Assembly: GCF_016881405.1 (NCBI RefSeq)
Contig: NZ_WOFE01000002.1
Span: 248,001 to 312,000, forward strand
Direction: 5' to 3'
DNA from: Deefgea chitinilytica
GTDB lineage: Bacteria > Pseudomonadota > Gammaproteobacteria > Burkholderiales > Chitinibacteraceae
DNA length: 64,000 nt
A model generated the notes under the pieces. It did no database searches, was not told where the DNA came from, and saw only the letters and a program-made list of their open reading frames with translations. The stretch's first letter is position 1. Each line of letters begins with the position of its first letter. The position numbers were made by a program, and so were the translations under genes. Positions 9,189 to 17,865 of the stretch are shown piece by piece.

Positions 9189-9217
9189 GCCCTTTACCTG
9201 TTTAGTTGGAGAAAAAA

Positions 9218-9679
9218 TTGAAACGAGCCATCATCATTTTAAGTCTTGCTTTTGCTAGCTTGATCACCCCCGCATGGGCTGATGATCAAAGCGACATTAC
9301 CGCTAGCATGAAAGCGGTTTGGGATAAGCCCGACAATCCACTCACCGTGAAGCCTGTGATCATTGCCGACGATTTTGCGATTGCCGGCTGGTTACAAGGT
9401 GAAAAAGGCGGGCGAGCCCTGCTCAAAAAAGGTCCTCATGGTTGGCAAACGCAGTTGTGCGCCGGTGAAATCACGTCGCACCTACTGCAGCAAGCTGGTG
9501 TGCCAACTGCTACAGCCAAACAATTGCTCGTGCAACAGTCCGCCGCAGAAAAGAAATTATCTAAAACGGATGTAGCCCAACTTTCCTCTTTTGTTGGCGT
9601 GGTCAAAATGAATGAGGGCAAAGGCCATCATCATGGCCACGAACAACATCACCCAGCCTCAACAACACAGCACCATTAA
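9218..9679 (+). CDS. Copper-uptake-system-associated periplasmic protein, His-rich tail
   Basis: A TTG at 9218 is preferred because GGAG at 9208-9211 sits six bases before it; a TTG at 9206 would place this Shine-Dalgarno sequence inside the gene. The 153-residue product has a signal peptide (IIILSLAFASLITPAWA) and a small domain with IADDFAIAGWLQGEKGGRALLKK. The C-terminus is His-rich (KGHHHGHEQHH and a final QHH), strongly suggesting metal binding. Proteins of this form are known from copper-uptake neighbourhoods with PCu(A)C and DUF2946, where their exact role is not settled. It is the last gene of the plus-strand copper arm. Confidence 0.75.
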   Translation: MKRAIIILSLAFASLITPAWADDQSDITASMKAVWDKPDNPLTVKPVIIADDFAIAGWLQGEKGGRALLKKGPHGWQTQLCAGEITSHLLQQAGVPTATAKQLLVQQSAAEKKLSKTDVAQLSSFVGVVKMNEGKGHHHGHEQHHPASTTQHH

Positions 9680-9692
9680 ACCCACAGCTCTG

Positions 9693-9714
9693 CCGCAGCA
9701 CCACTGTGCTGCGG
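9693..9714 (+). terminator. Weak hairpin after the copper operon
   Basis: CCGCAGCA and TGCTGCGG form an 8-bp perfect stem around a 6-nt loop, 13 nt after the stop of the His-tailed gene. There is no U tract, so intrinsic termination would be inefficient; it could be a 3'-end stabilising hairpin. Confidence 0.45.
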
Positions 9715-9822
9715 TACGATGTAATAATTACCACCCTTCGTAAGATGTAATTAAGCACTTCAAGATCGGCTTTGCGGCTGTCATAATACAAAGCCTATCC
9801 CCACCCACACCAAGGAGCTTCG

Positions 9823-11031
9823 ATGCATCATGACACCCCTCTGTTGACCACCTTGGTGCTCGGTCTAGGGCTAGCTTATTTATTTGGCATTTTGGCGCAT
9901 CGTTGCAAATTACCTCCCTTGGTGGGTTACTTAGCTGCTGGTATTTTCGTCGGCCCATTTACCCCCGGACTGATGGCGAATCAAGAATTAGCCACCGAAC
10001 TAGCTGAAATCGGCGTCATTTTGCTGATGTTTGGCGTCGGCCTGCATTTTTCCGTAAAAGATTTAATGAGCGTGAAAAAAATTGCAGTTCCCGGCGCGAT
10101 AGTGCAAATCGCGATTGCCACCTTAATGGGAATGGGTTTAGCGCATTTAATGGGTTGGCCATGGGGACAAGGTTTGGTTTTTGGCTTAGCGCTGTCAGTC
10201 GCCAGTACCGTAGTGCTGCTCAAGGCTTTACAAAAACATGATGTCGAAGACACCGAACAAGGCCGGATTGCGATTGGTTGGTTGATTGTTGAAGACTTGG
10301 CGATGGTGCTGGCCTTGGTTTTACTGCCAGCGCTGGCTGGCTTACTTGGCGGCATCAGCAGCGCGAACAGCGTCGGCATTGGTGAATTGGTGTTGCTGAC
10401 CCTAGCCAAAGTCGGCGCCTTTGTCGCCTTTATGCTGATTATCGGTCGCCGAGTGATTCCGTGGATTTTGGAGAAAACCGTCTGGACCGGCAGCCGCGAG
10501 TTGTTTCGGCTCGGCGTGCTAGCGATTGCGCTAGGTGTGGCCTATGGCGCATCGCATTTATTTGGTGTGTCGTTTGCATTGGGCGCGTTTTTTGCCGGCA
10601 TGGTTCTAGCTGAGTCTGAATTTAGTCATCGTGCGGCCGAAGAATCGCTACCATTGCGGGATGCATTTGCCGTACTGTTTTTTGTTTCGGTCGGCATGTT
10701 GTTCGACCCCAGCATCATTCTCAAGCATCCATACGCGCTAGTCGGCACGGTGCTAGTGATTGTGATCGGTAAATCGCTCGCCGCATGGGGGATTGTGCGC
10801 GCTTACGGCTATAACAGCTCAACCGCCAGCACGATTGCAGCCAGCTTAGCGCAGATTGGTGAGTTCTCATTTATCCTAGCCACGCTCGGTATGTCGCTTG
10901 GTTTGCTTAATCAAGATGCCAACGCACTGATTATTGCTGGGGCGCTCATTTCAATCTTGCTCAATCCGCTCTTATTTTCAATCTTGCTTCGTCAGACTAC
11001 GCAAGAGCGCATCAAAAACGAATCCTTGTAA
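9823..11031 (+). CDS. CPA2-family monovalent cation:proton antiporter, membrane domain only (YbaL/KefC-like)
   Basis: The 402-residue product contains about 12 hydrophobic segments with CPA2 signatures: LVGYLAAGIFVGPFTPG near residues 34-50, VASTVVLLKAL, GRIAIGWLIVEDLAMVLAL with the conserved Asp, and LAQIGEFSFILATLG near the end. It stops soon after the last helix (LLRQTTQERIKNESL), whereas YbaL and KefC carry a further 150-200 residues of cytoplasmic RCK/TrkA-N domain. So it is either a naturally short member or one that lost its nucleotide-sensing domain. The start is well supported by AAGGAG seven bases upstream. The substrate (K+ or Na+) cannot be read from sequence. Confidence 0.87.
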   Translation: MHHDTPLLTTLVLGLGLAYLFGILAHRCKLPPLVGYLAAGIFVGPFTPGLMANQELATELAEIGVILLMFGVGLHFSVKDLMSVKKIAVPGAIVQIAIATLMGMGLAHLMGWPWGQGLVFGLALSVASTVVLLKALQKHDVEDTEQGRIAIGWLIVEDLAMVLALVLLPALAGLLGGISSANSVGIGELVLLTLAKVGAFVAFMLIIGRRVIPWILEKTVWTGSRELFRLGVLAIALGVAYGASHLFGVSFALGAFFAGMVLAESEFSHRAAEESLPLRDAFAVLFFVSVGMLFDPSIILKHPYALVGTVLVIVIGKSLAAWGIVRAYGYNSSTASTIAASLAQIGEFSFILATLGMSLGLLNQDANALIIAGALISILLNPLLFSILLRQTTQERIKNESL

Positions 11032-11199
11032 ATATTTTTCAACGTGATCGGCAAACAAATACATATCGAGAGCAGCATTACATGATCTAGCGGGAGAGCG
11101 ATGTGTGTAGAGCTATTGCTTTAGCCCCATCGCTCCAAAAGCATCAGCCTTGGCGAACCTATTTACCCATCCGATCAGCAAAATAGACCGAACCCATTC

Positions 11200-12486
11200 C
11201 TACACTGCAGTGATATAAACAGGTGCAAAACCACCACCCAAGGTTCTAAAGTTGGTGGTTTGCCCAATGTATAATCGGGCAGCAAATAACTGGATTTGAC
11301 CTCGGTACACATAAGCACGAATATCGAGCTTTAAATCAGCGCTCTGCTCCCCAGTAATTGCAACACAGCGTTCACTCGGCGGCGCAATTGTTTGCGCCAC
11401 GTAGTGGCTAGCAAGAATTTCGCCCCATACCCGCTTAGTTAATTTGTCACCTCGATACGTGGCTTTACTGCCGTAACCGCTGGCGGGTTTGAAAAATAGC
11501 TGTCGCCGCTGCGCCCAAAGTTCATCCGCATTAGCAGCGGTCACTTGAAAAGTACGCGGAATTCCTGCTTGCAAGGTTGCGACGGTTGAGTCAGCAAGCG
11601 GATCAATCGCTAATTGTTGCGGAGAACTCAGCTCAGCGAGATGGCGCTTATCAGCGAATAACGCATGCGCACGTGGTGTTGGCGTCACGACGACATCGCC
11701 AGCTTCAAACGCGTTTCGTAGAGCCTCTGTATTGGTTTGCTTAAAATAGAAATCGGTCAAACGGTTATAAACCATGTCAATCGCGTCGTCGCCAAGCCAC
11801 AATTGCTGATCGTGCCAGCGCAGCTCGCTCGGATCAGCGATTAGGCAATGAATTCCAGCTCGTTCAAACATGCGCTGAAATAAAAGAAACTCGGGATAAA
11901 GGTATTGCTGCGCTGGCGCTTCATCAAGGATAACGATGCTGCGTGGGCGAGCTGTTGCTCGTTGTGCCGCCCATTCCTGCTCAAACATCGCTAGCCATAC
12001 ATTTTCTAATTCATCCAGAGATATTGGTGCGGCAATCAGCGGCGGACAAGCTTTGCAACATGAAGTTTGCGCGCGAGCCAATGCCAGATTGAGCATAGCA
12101 CCGCCAGCATTGGTATTAATTTCAATGAGTTGCGGCCCGTTTGCCCCCAAATGAAAGTCATAACCAAAAAACACGCCATCAGGGCCGAAATTAGTCTGCG
12201 CTACTGATGGTGCTTGTGCCAATGCCCGAGTTTGCCAATGCTCTGAAGAAACAACCTCAGTAACACTACGAATAATCGCCTGCATCTGATCACGTTGAGC
12301 AGGCGTAATAAACACCATGGTTGATGAAAATAAGTGTGGACGTGTTTCTGCAATTTCGGCTGCCAAGCCGCTCAATTGCGGGCTAGCTTCAAGCTCGGCT
12401 TTCAGTAAATCGTGATCTAGAAATTGGCAAGCACATTGCTTATTGAGCAATTCTGCTGTGCTAGTAGCGGTGCTATAGCTCAGCAT
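11200..12486 (-). CDS. Circularly permuted ATP-grasp protein in the arsenic operon
   Basis: The 428-residue protein has ATP-grasp motifs in permuted order. An acidic Mg-binding segment [10 protein letters not shown] (about 120-129) comes early. The glycine-rich phosphate-binding loop [11 protein letters not shown] (about 331-341) and [11 protein letters not shown] (about 386-395) come late, followed by [11 protein letters not shown]. This recalls glutathionylspermidine-synthase-like ligases, which join a carboxylate to an amine using ATP. Cys residues cluster at C143-C144-C147 and C18/C20. The start codon overlaps the ACR3 stop by 7 nt, so translation is coupled to arsenite efflux. The substrate is unknown; a thiol or peptide conjugation linked to arsenic is my inference. 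It might also be an unrelated passenger gene. Confidence 0.78.
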   Translation of the reverse strand: MLSYSTATSTAELLNKQCACQFLDHDLLKAELEASPQLSGLAAEIAETRPHLFSSTMVFITPAQRDQMQAIIRSVTEVVSSEHWQTRALAQAPSVAQTNFGPDGVFFGYDFHLGANGPQLIEINTNAGGAMLNLALARAQTSCCKACPPLIAAPISLDELENVWLAMFEQEWAAQRATARPRSIVILDEAPAQQYLYPEFLLFQRMFERAGIHCLIADPSELRWHDQQLWLGDDAIDMVYNRLTDFYFKQTNTEALRNAFEAGDVVVTPTPRAHALFADKRHLAELSSPQQLAIDPLADSTVATLQAGIPRTFQVTAANADELWAQRRQLFFKPASGYGSKATYRGDKLTKRVWGEILASHYVAQTIAPPSERCVAITGEQSADLKLDIRAYVYRGQIQLFAARLYIGQTTNFRTLGGGFAPVYITAV

Positions 12487-13544
12487 GCGTAATACTTCCG
12501 TTTCATTTTGAGCGCAACATTCACTAAAGCAATCAGCACGGGCACTTCAACTAAAGGGCCAATCACGCCTGCAAAAGCTTGGTCGGAGCTCAAACCAAAC
12601 ACAGCAATCGACACGGCAATCGCCAACTCAAAATTATTACCGCTCGATGTAAATGCAATCGACGCATTTTGATCGTAAGGCAAGCCCAGTTTCTTGCCGA
12701 TAAAAAAACTCACGAAAAACATCAGCATGAAATAGATGACCAGTGGAATGGCGATTTGAATAACATCCAACGGTAGCTCGACAATCATTTCGCCTTTCAG
12801 GCTAAACATCAGCACGATGGTCGCGAGCAAAGCAATCAGTGTGATTGGCGAAATACGCGGGATAAACACCGTGTTGTACCAATCCTCGCCCTTCGCTGAG
12901 ACTAGCCATTTGCGACTTAAAAAACCCGCCAAAAATGGGATCCCTAGATAAATCAGCACGCTTTGCGCAATATCGAAGATTGTAATATCCAGCGTAAAAC
13001 CTTGCAGGCCAAACAGCGGCGGCAAAACCGTAATAAAGAGCCAAGCCATAAAGCTATAAGTCACAATCTGAAACACGCTATTGAGTGCCACCAAGGCCGC
13101 ACCGTATTCTTTGCTACCGCCACTAATATCATTCCAGACCAGTACCATTGCGATACAACGCGCCAGCCCAATCAAAATCAGCCCCACCATATAGCCAGGC
13201 TGATCACGCAGAAACGTAATCGCCAGCACAAACATCAAAATCGGGCCGACGATCCAGTTCATGACCAGAGACAGCGTTATCGCTTGCTTATCGCGCGTCA
13301 CTTCGCCCAACAGGCTGTAATTCACTTTCGCCAGCGGTGGGTACATCATCAAAATCAGGCCAATCGCTAATGGTATATTGGTCGAGCCAACTGACATCGC
13401 CTCATTCAGGTGTGCAACTTGCGGAAAAACCACGCCGATAGCGACGCCCAATGCCATCGCGAGGAAAATCCATAGCGTTAAATTACGATCCAAAAAACTC
13501 AATTTATTCGATGTGGATTCACCGATGCAGGTTTGGCTATTCAT
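12480..13544 (-). CDS. acr3: ACR3-family arsenite efflux permease
   Basis: The 354-residue membrane protein has ten hydrophobic segments and typical ACR3 sequences: [17 protein letters not shown] is represented by [17 protein letters not shown] (with the conserved Cys used in As(III) transport), and [14 protein letters not shown] near residue 300. It exports arsenite from the cytoplasm using the proton gradient. The ATG at 13544 overlaps the arsR stop (TGATG), and the following ATP-grasp gene overlaps its own end, so the three genes form one tightly coupled operon. An ArsR operator lies upstream of arsR. Confidence 0.95.
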   Translation of the reverse strand: MNSQTCIGESTSNKLSFLDRNLTLWIFLAMALGVAIGVVFPQVAHLNEAMSVGSTNIPLAIGLILMMYPPLAKVNYSLLGEVTRDKQAITLSLVMNWIVGPILMFVLAITFLRDQPGYMVGLILIGLARCIAMVLVWNDISGGSKEYGAALVALNSVFQIVTYSFMAWLFITVLPPLFGLQGFTLDITIFDIAQSVLIYLGIPFLAGFLSRKWLVSAKGEDWYNTVFIPRISPITLIALLATIVLMFSLKGEMIVELPLDVIQIAIPLVIYFMLMFFVSFFIGKKLGLPYDQNASIAFTSSGNNFELAIAVSIAVFGLSSDQAFAGVIGPLVEVPVLIALVNVALKMKRKYYAC

Positions 13545-13912
13545 CAAATTTCGTCCGGCTGAGAGCAGCAGAGCAATTCACTAGGCATACAAGGCAAAGA
13601 AGTCGTACGTGGCAAGCATTGCTCGGGATTACCTGCGCAACACTCCTCGGTCAAATAAGCAATCAAATCCAGCATCAAGCTCAAATTGGCGCGATAACGC
13701 ATATAGCGCCCTTCTTGCGCCACCGTCACCACCTTGGCCTGCGCCATCGCCTTCAAATGAAACGACATATTCGTCGGTGGCAAGCCCAGCGCCTCGGCAA
13801 TCTCCCCCGCCACCATGCCGGTATGCCCTTGGCGCACCAATAAACGATAAACATCCAAACGGACACCCGATGAAAGCGACTCAAAAATAGTCGTAGCGAT
13901 TTGTTTTTCCAT
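13544..13912 (-). CDS. arsR: ArsR/SmtB-family arsenic-responsive repressor
   Basis: The 122-residue winged-helix protein has the ArsR fold: [30 protein letters not shown] is the recognition region and [10 protein letters not shown]-type wing is represented by [11 protein letters not shown]. Instead of the CVC motif in the recognition helix of the E. coli type, it has a C-terminal Cys group ECCAG...QC and LLCC, as in ArsR proteins whose As(III) site lies near the C-terminus. It is expected to repress its own operon and the divergent gapdh gene through the palindrome at 13928-13944, and to release DNA on binding arsenite. Confidence 0.93.
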   Translation of the reverse strand: MEKQIATTIFESLSSGVRLDVYRLLVRQGHTGMVAGEIAEALGLPPTNMSFHLKAMAQAKVVTVAQEGRYMRYRANLSLMLDLIAYLTEECCAGNPEQCLPRTTSLPCMPSELLCCSQPDEI

Positions 13913-13927
13913 AATTTAACTATACAA

Positions 13928-13944
13928 CAATATTTGAAATATTG
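13928..13944. promoter_or_regulatory. Probable ArsR operator between arsR and gapdh
   Basis: CAATATTT-G-AAATATTG is a perfect 8+8 bp inverted repeat centred 16 to 17 bp before the arsR start and about 55 bp before the gapdh ATG. ArsR sites are typically AT-rich palindromes of this kind. A second CAATAT occurs at 13969-13974 and may extend the site. The location lets one repressor control both divergent transcripts. Confidence 0.7.
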
Positions 13945-13990
13945 TATTGTTATTATCAACAATATCAATTTAAGTCCGAGGACAGCACAA

Positions 13991-14998
13991 ATGAGTATCA
14001 AAGTAGGGATCAACGGCTTTGGCCGCATGGGGCGTTTAACACTGCGCGCAGCGTGGGGCTGGCCAGAAATTGAATTCGTGCAGATTAACGACCCTGCGGG
14101 TGACGCAGCGACTTTGGCGCACCTGCTCAACTTTGACTCGGTGCATGGCCGATTTGCGCATGAAGCCAGCACGGATGGCGATGATATTTTGATCGGTAAC
14201 TCGCGCATCAAAACGAGTCGTAACACAGCGATTGGCGAAACCGATTGGTCGGGCTGCGATGTAGTCATCGAAGCCTCAGGCAAAATGCGCACCAGCGCGC
14301 TGCTGCAAGCTTACCTCGATCAGGGCGTCAAACGCGTCGTCGTCACCGCGCCAGTCAAAGAAGTGGGCGTACTCAATGTCGTTGTTGGTGTAAATCATCA
14401 TTTGTTCGATCCAAGCATTCACCGCATCGTCACCGCCGCCAGCTGCACCACCAACTGCCTTGCACCCGTAGTCAAAGTAATCCACGAGCAGCTCGGCATC
14501 CGTCACGGCAGCATGACGACGATTCACGATTTGACCAATACGCAAACCATCATCGACGCCCCGCACAAAGACCTACGCCGTGCGCGTTCCTGCGGCACGA
14601 GTTTGATCCCGACTTCGACTGGCTCAGCCACCGCGATCACCGAGATTTTCCCCGAACTCAAAGGCCGCCTCAACGGCCACGCGGTGCGCGTACCGCTAAC
14701 CAACGCCTCGCTAACCGATTGCGTGTTCGAGCTCGAACGCGCGACGACCGTCGAAGAAGTCAACGGTCTACTGAAAGCCGCGTCGGAAACGTATTTGAAA
14801 GACATCTTAGGCTATGAAGAACGCCCGCTGGTGTCAATCGATTACCGCGGCGATGCGCGCTCGTCCATCATTGACGCGCTATCGACGATGGTGATCAACG
14901 GCACGCAATTGAAGCTCTACGCGTGGTACGACAATGAATGGGGTTATGTGAATCGCACGGCGGAGCTGGTGAGACAAGTCGGTTTGGCGGATCAGTAA
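13991..14998 (+). CDS. gapdh: ArsJ-associated glyceraldehyde-3-phosphate dehydrogenase
   Basis: The 335-residue protein is a type I GAPDH: Rossmann start [17 protein letters not shown], catalytic Cys in [12 protein letters not shown] at about residues 150-161, and [11 protein letters not shown] near the C-terminus. In ars operons this enzyme uses arsenate in place of phosphate to make 1-arseno-3-phosphoglycerate, which ArsJ exports and which then hydrolyses outside. The ATG at 13991 was chosen because it matches the conserved N-terminus; the frame is open 30 codons further upstream, across the operator. ArsJ follows, but only after a 352-bp gap filled by repeats, which is unusual. Confidence 0.92.
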   Translation: MSIKVGINGFGRMGRLTLRAAWGWPEIEFVQINDPAGDAATLAHLLNFDSVHGRFAHEASTDGDDILIGNSRIKTSRNTAIGETDWSGCDVVIEASGKMRTSALLQAYLDQGVKRVVVTAPVKEVGVLNVVVGVNHHLFDPSIHRIVTAASCTTNCLAPVVKVIHEQLGIRHGSMTTIHDLTNTQTIIDAPHKDLRRARSCGTSLIPTSTGSATAITEIFPELKGRLNGHAVRVPLTNASLTDCVFELERATTVEEVNGLLKAASETYLKDILGYEERPLVSIDYRGDARSSIIDALSTMVINGTQLKLYAWYDNEWGYVNRTAELVRQVGLADQ

Positions 14999-15005
14999 AT
15001 TTTTA

Positions 15006-15055
15006 GGGGTATTGCCATATAGTTTATATAAATCGTTAATTATGTGGATATACCC
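15006..15055. repeat. GGGTAT...ATACCC hairpin element, copy 1
   Basis: Starting 8 nt after the gapdh stop, GGGTATTGCCATAT pairs imperfectly with the segment ending GTGGATATACCC. It has no U tract. It belongs to the window's family of post-stop hairpins with shared ends. Confidence 0.7.
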
Positions 15056-15090
15056 TTAAGTAGTACGTTATCAAAATGTGTTGATAATTT

Positions 15091-15292
15091 TTAGTGCCTT
15101 CGGCACCGTGTTTTACAGTCGCAATCCGCGACGAGGACTTACTTCTCTTGCTTCGCCAAGAGAAGTAAACAAGAGAAGGCGACCCGGGCGAAAAGCGCTC
15201 CGCGCTGCCCTTGCGTCGTAGTGAGCCAAACGATAAAACTGTTTGTCTCCCTCCTCGCTGCGGTTTTCGCTACACGGGATTTAAAGCCCCTG
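15091..15292 (+). repeat. Structured dispersed repeat, copy A (between gapdh and arsJ)
   Basis: The segment contains a series of hairpins: GTGCC/GGCAC (15094-15106), GTCGC/GCGAC near 15118-15132, a 12-bp stem (15139-15150 with 15157-15168) and AGCGC/GCGCT (15194-15206, loop TCC). The same series occurs in inverse orientation at 47600-47810. About 35 nt around 15108-15142 are nearly identical between copies, and the later stems differ in sequence while keeping complementarity. It fills most of the gap between gapdh and arsJ. No credible protein gene is seen in it. Confidence 0.8.
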
Positions 15293-15350
15293 ACCGTTCA
15301 TTGCGTTACTAACCGACACAAGTTGCGAACTCTGCTTTATTGGAATTCTT

Positions 15351-16571
15351 ATGTTTTCTTCTCTCTCCCCCGCCATCCGCCAATACCTGATCATCACCGG
15401 CAATTACTGGGCCTTCACCTTAACCGATGGCGCTTTGCGGATGTTGGTGGTACTGCATTTTCATCAGCTTGGTTTTTCGCCGCTGAATATCGCGCTGCTG
15501 TTTTTGTTTTATGAGATTTTTGGCGTCGTGACTAATCTGGTCGGAGGCTGGCTGGGGGCGCGGATTGGCTTGAATAAAACGATGAATATCGGCCTTGGCT
15601 TGCAGGTGATTGCGCTGCTGGCGCTGACCGTACCAACGGCGATGCTGACGGTGCCATGGGTGATGGCGGCGCAAGCGCTGTCGGGGATTGCGAAAGATCT
15701 GAATAAAATGAGCGCAAAAAGCAGCATCAAGGCCTTGGTTCCGGCGGGTAGCGCGGCGGCAGAAGGCAAGCTGTATCAGTGGGTGGCGCTGCTAACCGGT
15801 TCGAAAAACGCGCTGAAAGGCGTTGGCTTTTTTCTTGGTGGCGTCTTGCTCGCCACCTTGGGTTTTGCTGGCGCAATGTGGGCGATGGCGGCGGTATTGC
15901 TGCTGGTGTGGGTGGCGAGTTTATTGAGTTTGAAGGCCGACTTGGGCAAGGCGAAAAACAAGCCCAAGTTTGGCGAGATTTTCTCCAGCAGCCGCGCGGT
16001 GAATATTTTGTCGGCTGCGCGGCTGTTTTTATTTGGCGCGCGCGATGTGTGGTTTGTCGTGGCGTTGCCAGTGTTTATGGCGACGACTTTGGGCTGGGCT
16101 GATTGGGCGGTCGGAACATTTTTTGCCTGCTGGGTGATTGGCTACGGCATCGTGCAATCGCTGGCGCCTTATCTCACAGGCAAAAAAGCTGGCAAAGTGC
16201 CCGATGGTCGAGCCGCGATGGGGTGGGCGATACCGCTTGCCGTATTAACTGCAGGTATTGCTTTGGGGCTCAATTTGGAAAATGGCTTGCAGGCGATACT
16301 GGTGGGTGGTCTATTGTTATTTGGCGTACTGTTTGCGATTAATTCATCATTGCACAGCTATTTGATTGTTAGCTACGCCAAAGAGGACGGCGCATCGCTC
16401 GACGTCGGTTTTTACTACATGGCCAACGCGATGGGGCGGCTGATCGGTACGGTGTTGTCCGGTTGGGTATATCAAACCTCAGGCTTGGCGGCGTGTTTAT
16501 GGATTGCGGTGGCGTTTATTTGCTTGGCCGCAATCATCTCCATCGGCTTACCGCGGCAAGCCAAACTCTAA
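15351..16571 (+). CDS. arsJ: ArsJ-type MFS exporter of 1-arseno-3-phosphoglycerate
   Basis: The 406-residue product is a 12-helix major-facilitator protein. Its opening ITGNYWAFTLTDGALRMLVVLHFHQLGFSP and the loop GIAKDLNKMSAKSSIKALVP are characteristic of ArsJ. It exports the unstable arsenate ester made by the adjacent GAPDH, giving arsenate resistance. This complements ACR3, so the island handles both As(V) and As(III). In most genomes gapdh and arsJ are adjacent; here they are separated by two repeat elements, so arsJ may depend on read-through or a promoter inside the repeat. Confidence 0.93.
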   Translation: MFSSLSPAIRQYLIITGNYWAFTLTDGALRMLVVLHFHQLGFSPLNIALLFLFYEIFGVVTNLVGGWLGARIGLNKTMNIGLGLQVIALLALTVPTAMLTVPWVMAAQALSGIAKDLNKMSAKSSIKALVPAGSAAAEGKLYQWVALLTGSKNALKGVGFFLGGVLLATLGFAGAMWAMAAVLLLVWVASLLSLKADLGKAKNKPKFGEIFSSSRAVNILSAARLFLFGARDVWFVVALPVFMATTLGWADWAVGTFFACWVIGYGIVQSLAPYLTGKKAGKVPDGRAAMGWAIPLAVLTAGIALGLNLENGLQAILVGGLLLFGVLFAINSSLHSYLIVSYAKEDGASLDVGFYYMANAMGRLIGTVLSGWVYQTSGLAACLWIAVAFICLAAIISIGLPRQAKL

Positions 16572-16705
16572 ATCAAACTCTAAATTTCAGTTTAGATTTG
16601 CTGCTGGCAGCGCGGAGTGTCGTACTTCGCGATGCTACATTCCTTATCTCGCTGCAATCAAATCGACTAAAGCAAGAACCACACACGATGGTTTAATCTT
16701 AAATT

Positions 16706-16715
16706 CGTCTAGACG
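16706..16715. promoter_or_regulatory. Probable PhnR (GntR/HutC) operator upstream of AEP transporter operon
   Basis: CGTCTAGACG is a perfect 10-bp palindrome and contains GTCTAGAC, fitting the GTxTAxAC consensus known for HutC-type GntR regulators. It lies 67 bp before the ATG of the AEP-binding protein gene. Related sites occur before phnW and before the regulator gene itself. Confidence 0.68.
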
Positions 16716-16782
16716 TCATCGTATTGTCACTTTGGGCTGCGCATAATTGCGCCACATTCCAACCCACTTAGAGACAAGCGTA

Positions 16783-17799
16783 ATGAAAAAACTCACCCCG
16801 ATTGCCTTGCTACTTAGCGCAGCATTGAGCTCAATCGCCATGGCCGATAGCACCCTCACCGTCTACACCGCACTGGAAGCCGATCAGCTCAAAGCGTATC
16901 AAGCCAAGTTTGAAGAAGAAAATCCAGGCATCAAACTCAAATGGGTGCGCGACTCCACTGGCATTATCACCGCCAAATTGCTCGCCGAAAAAGCCAATCC
17001 GCAAGCCGATGTGGTGATGGGTTTAGCGGCATCATCGCTACTGGTATTTGAAAAAGAAGGCATGTTGCACGCCTATGCGCCAAAAGGCGTTGAGCTACTA
17101 AGCAAACAATACGTAGACGACAGCAACCCACCAGCTTGGGTAGGCATGGACGTTTGGGGTGCGACGGTCTGCTTTAACACCGTGGAAGCCGCTAAATTAG
17201 GCTTAAAAAAACCAGAAACATGGAAAGACCTCACCAAGCCTGAATTTAAAGGCAAGATCGTGATGCCAAATCCAGCTTCCAGTGGCACCGGTTACTTTGA
17301 CGTCAGCGCTTGGCTACAGATGATGGGCGAAAAAGACGGCTGGGCGTTTATGGATAAATTGCACGACAACATCGCGCAATACACGCACTCAGGCTCAAAA
17401 CCGTGCAAGCAAGTAGCCGCAGGCGAATTCCCAGTGGGTATTTCATTTGAGTATCGTGCAGCCAAGCTCAAAGAAGGTGGCGCGCCGATTGATTTGGTGT
17501 TTCCGAAAGAAGGCTTGGGCTGGGATTTGGAAGCCACGGCGATCATGAAGGGCACCAAAAACCTCGATGCAGCGAAAAAACTCGCGGATTGGTCTGCATC
17601 TAAATCAGCCAATGAGTTGTACGAGAAAAACTTCGCGATTGTCGCGATGCCCGGTGTTGCCAAACCGAACCCGCACATTCCTGCCGACTACGAAAAACGC
17701 CTGATCAAGCAAGACTTGCGCTGGTCAGCCAACAATCGTGACCGTATCTTAGCCGAATGGACTAAGCGTTACGACAGCAAATCAGAACCGAAAAAATAA
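16783..17799 (+). CDS. 2-aminoethylphosphonate ABC transporter, substrate-binding protein
   Basis: The ATG at 16783 gives 338 residues with a signal peptide (LTPIALLLSAALSSIAMA). The mature part is a class II periplasmic binding protein of the Fe3+/thiamine/AEP type: TLTVYTALEADQLKAYQAKF, MGLAASSLLVFEKEG and FKGKIVMPNPASSGTGY. This form with a Cys pair (VCFNTV, KPCKQV) is seen in putative AEP-binding proteins of phn clusters. It delivers AEP to the permease encoded downstream. The order binding protein, HD protein, ATPase, permease, phnW and phnX supports AEP rather than iron as ligand. Confidence 0.9.
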   Translation: MKKLTPIALLLSAALSSIAMADSTLTVYTALEADQLKAYQAKFEEENPGIKLKWVRDSTGIITAKLLAEKANPQADVVMGLAASSLLVFEKEGMLHAYAPKGVELLSKQYVDDSNPPAWVGMDVWGATVCFNTVEAAKLGLKKPETWKDLTKPEFKGKIVMPNPASSGTGYFDVSAWLQMMGEKDGWAFMDKLHDNIAQYTHSGSKPCKQVAAGEFPVGISFEYRAAKLKEGGAPIDLVFPKEGLGWDLEATAIMKGTKNLDAAKKLADWSASKSANELYEKNFAIVAMPGVAKPNPHIPADYEKRLIKQDLRWSANNRDRILAEWTKRYDSKSEPKK

Positions 17800-17865
17800 T
17801 CAGTAATCGACTCAATACCGCGCTGGGTAACGCTCAGCGCGGCGATGTGGTTTGAAAAGAAAAAA

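Noticed and set aside
11093-11140. GAGCGATG...CATCGCTC inverted repeat between the antiporter and ATP-grasp genes as a terminator
   Set aside because: The stem is only 8 bp with a loop of about 26 nt and no U tract; too weak to call.
15221-15514. 97-codon frame entering arsJ from the repeat
   Set aside because: It overlaps structured repeat copy A and the arsJ start in another frame, and has no similarity I recognise.
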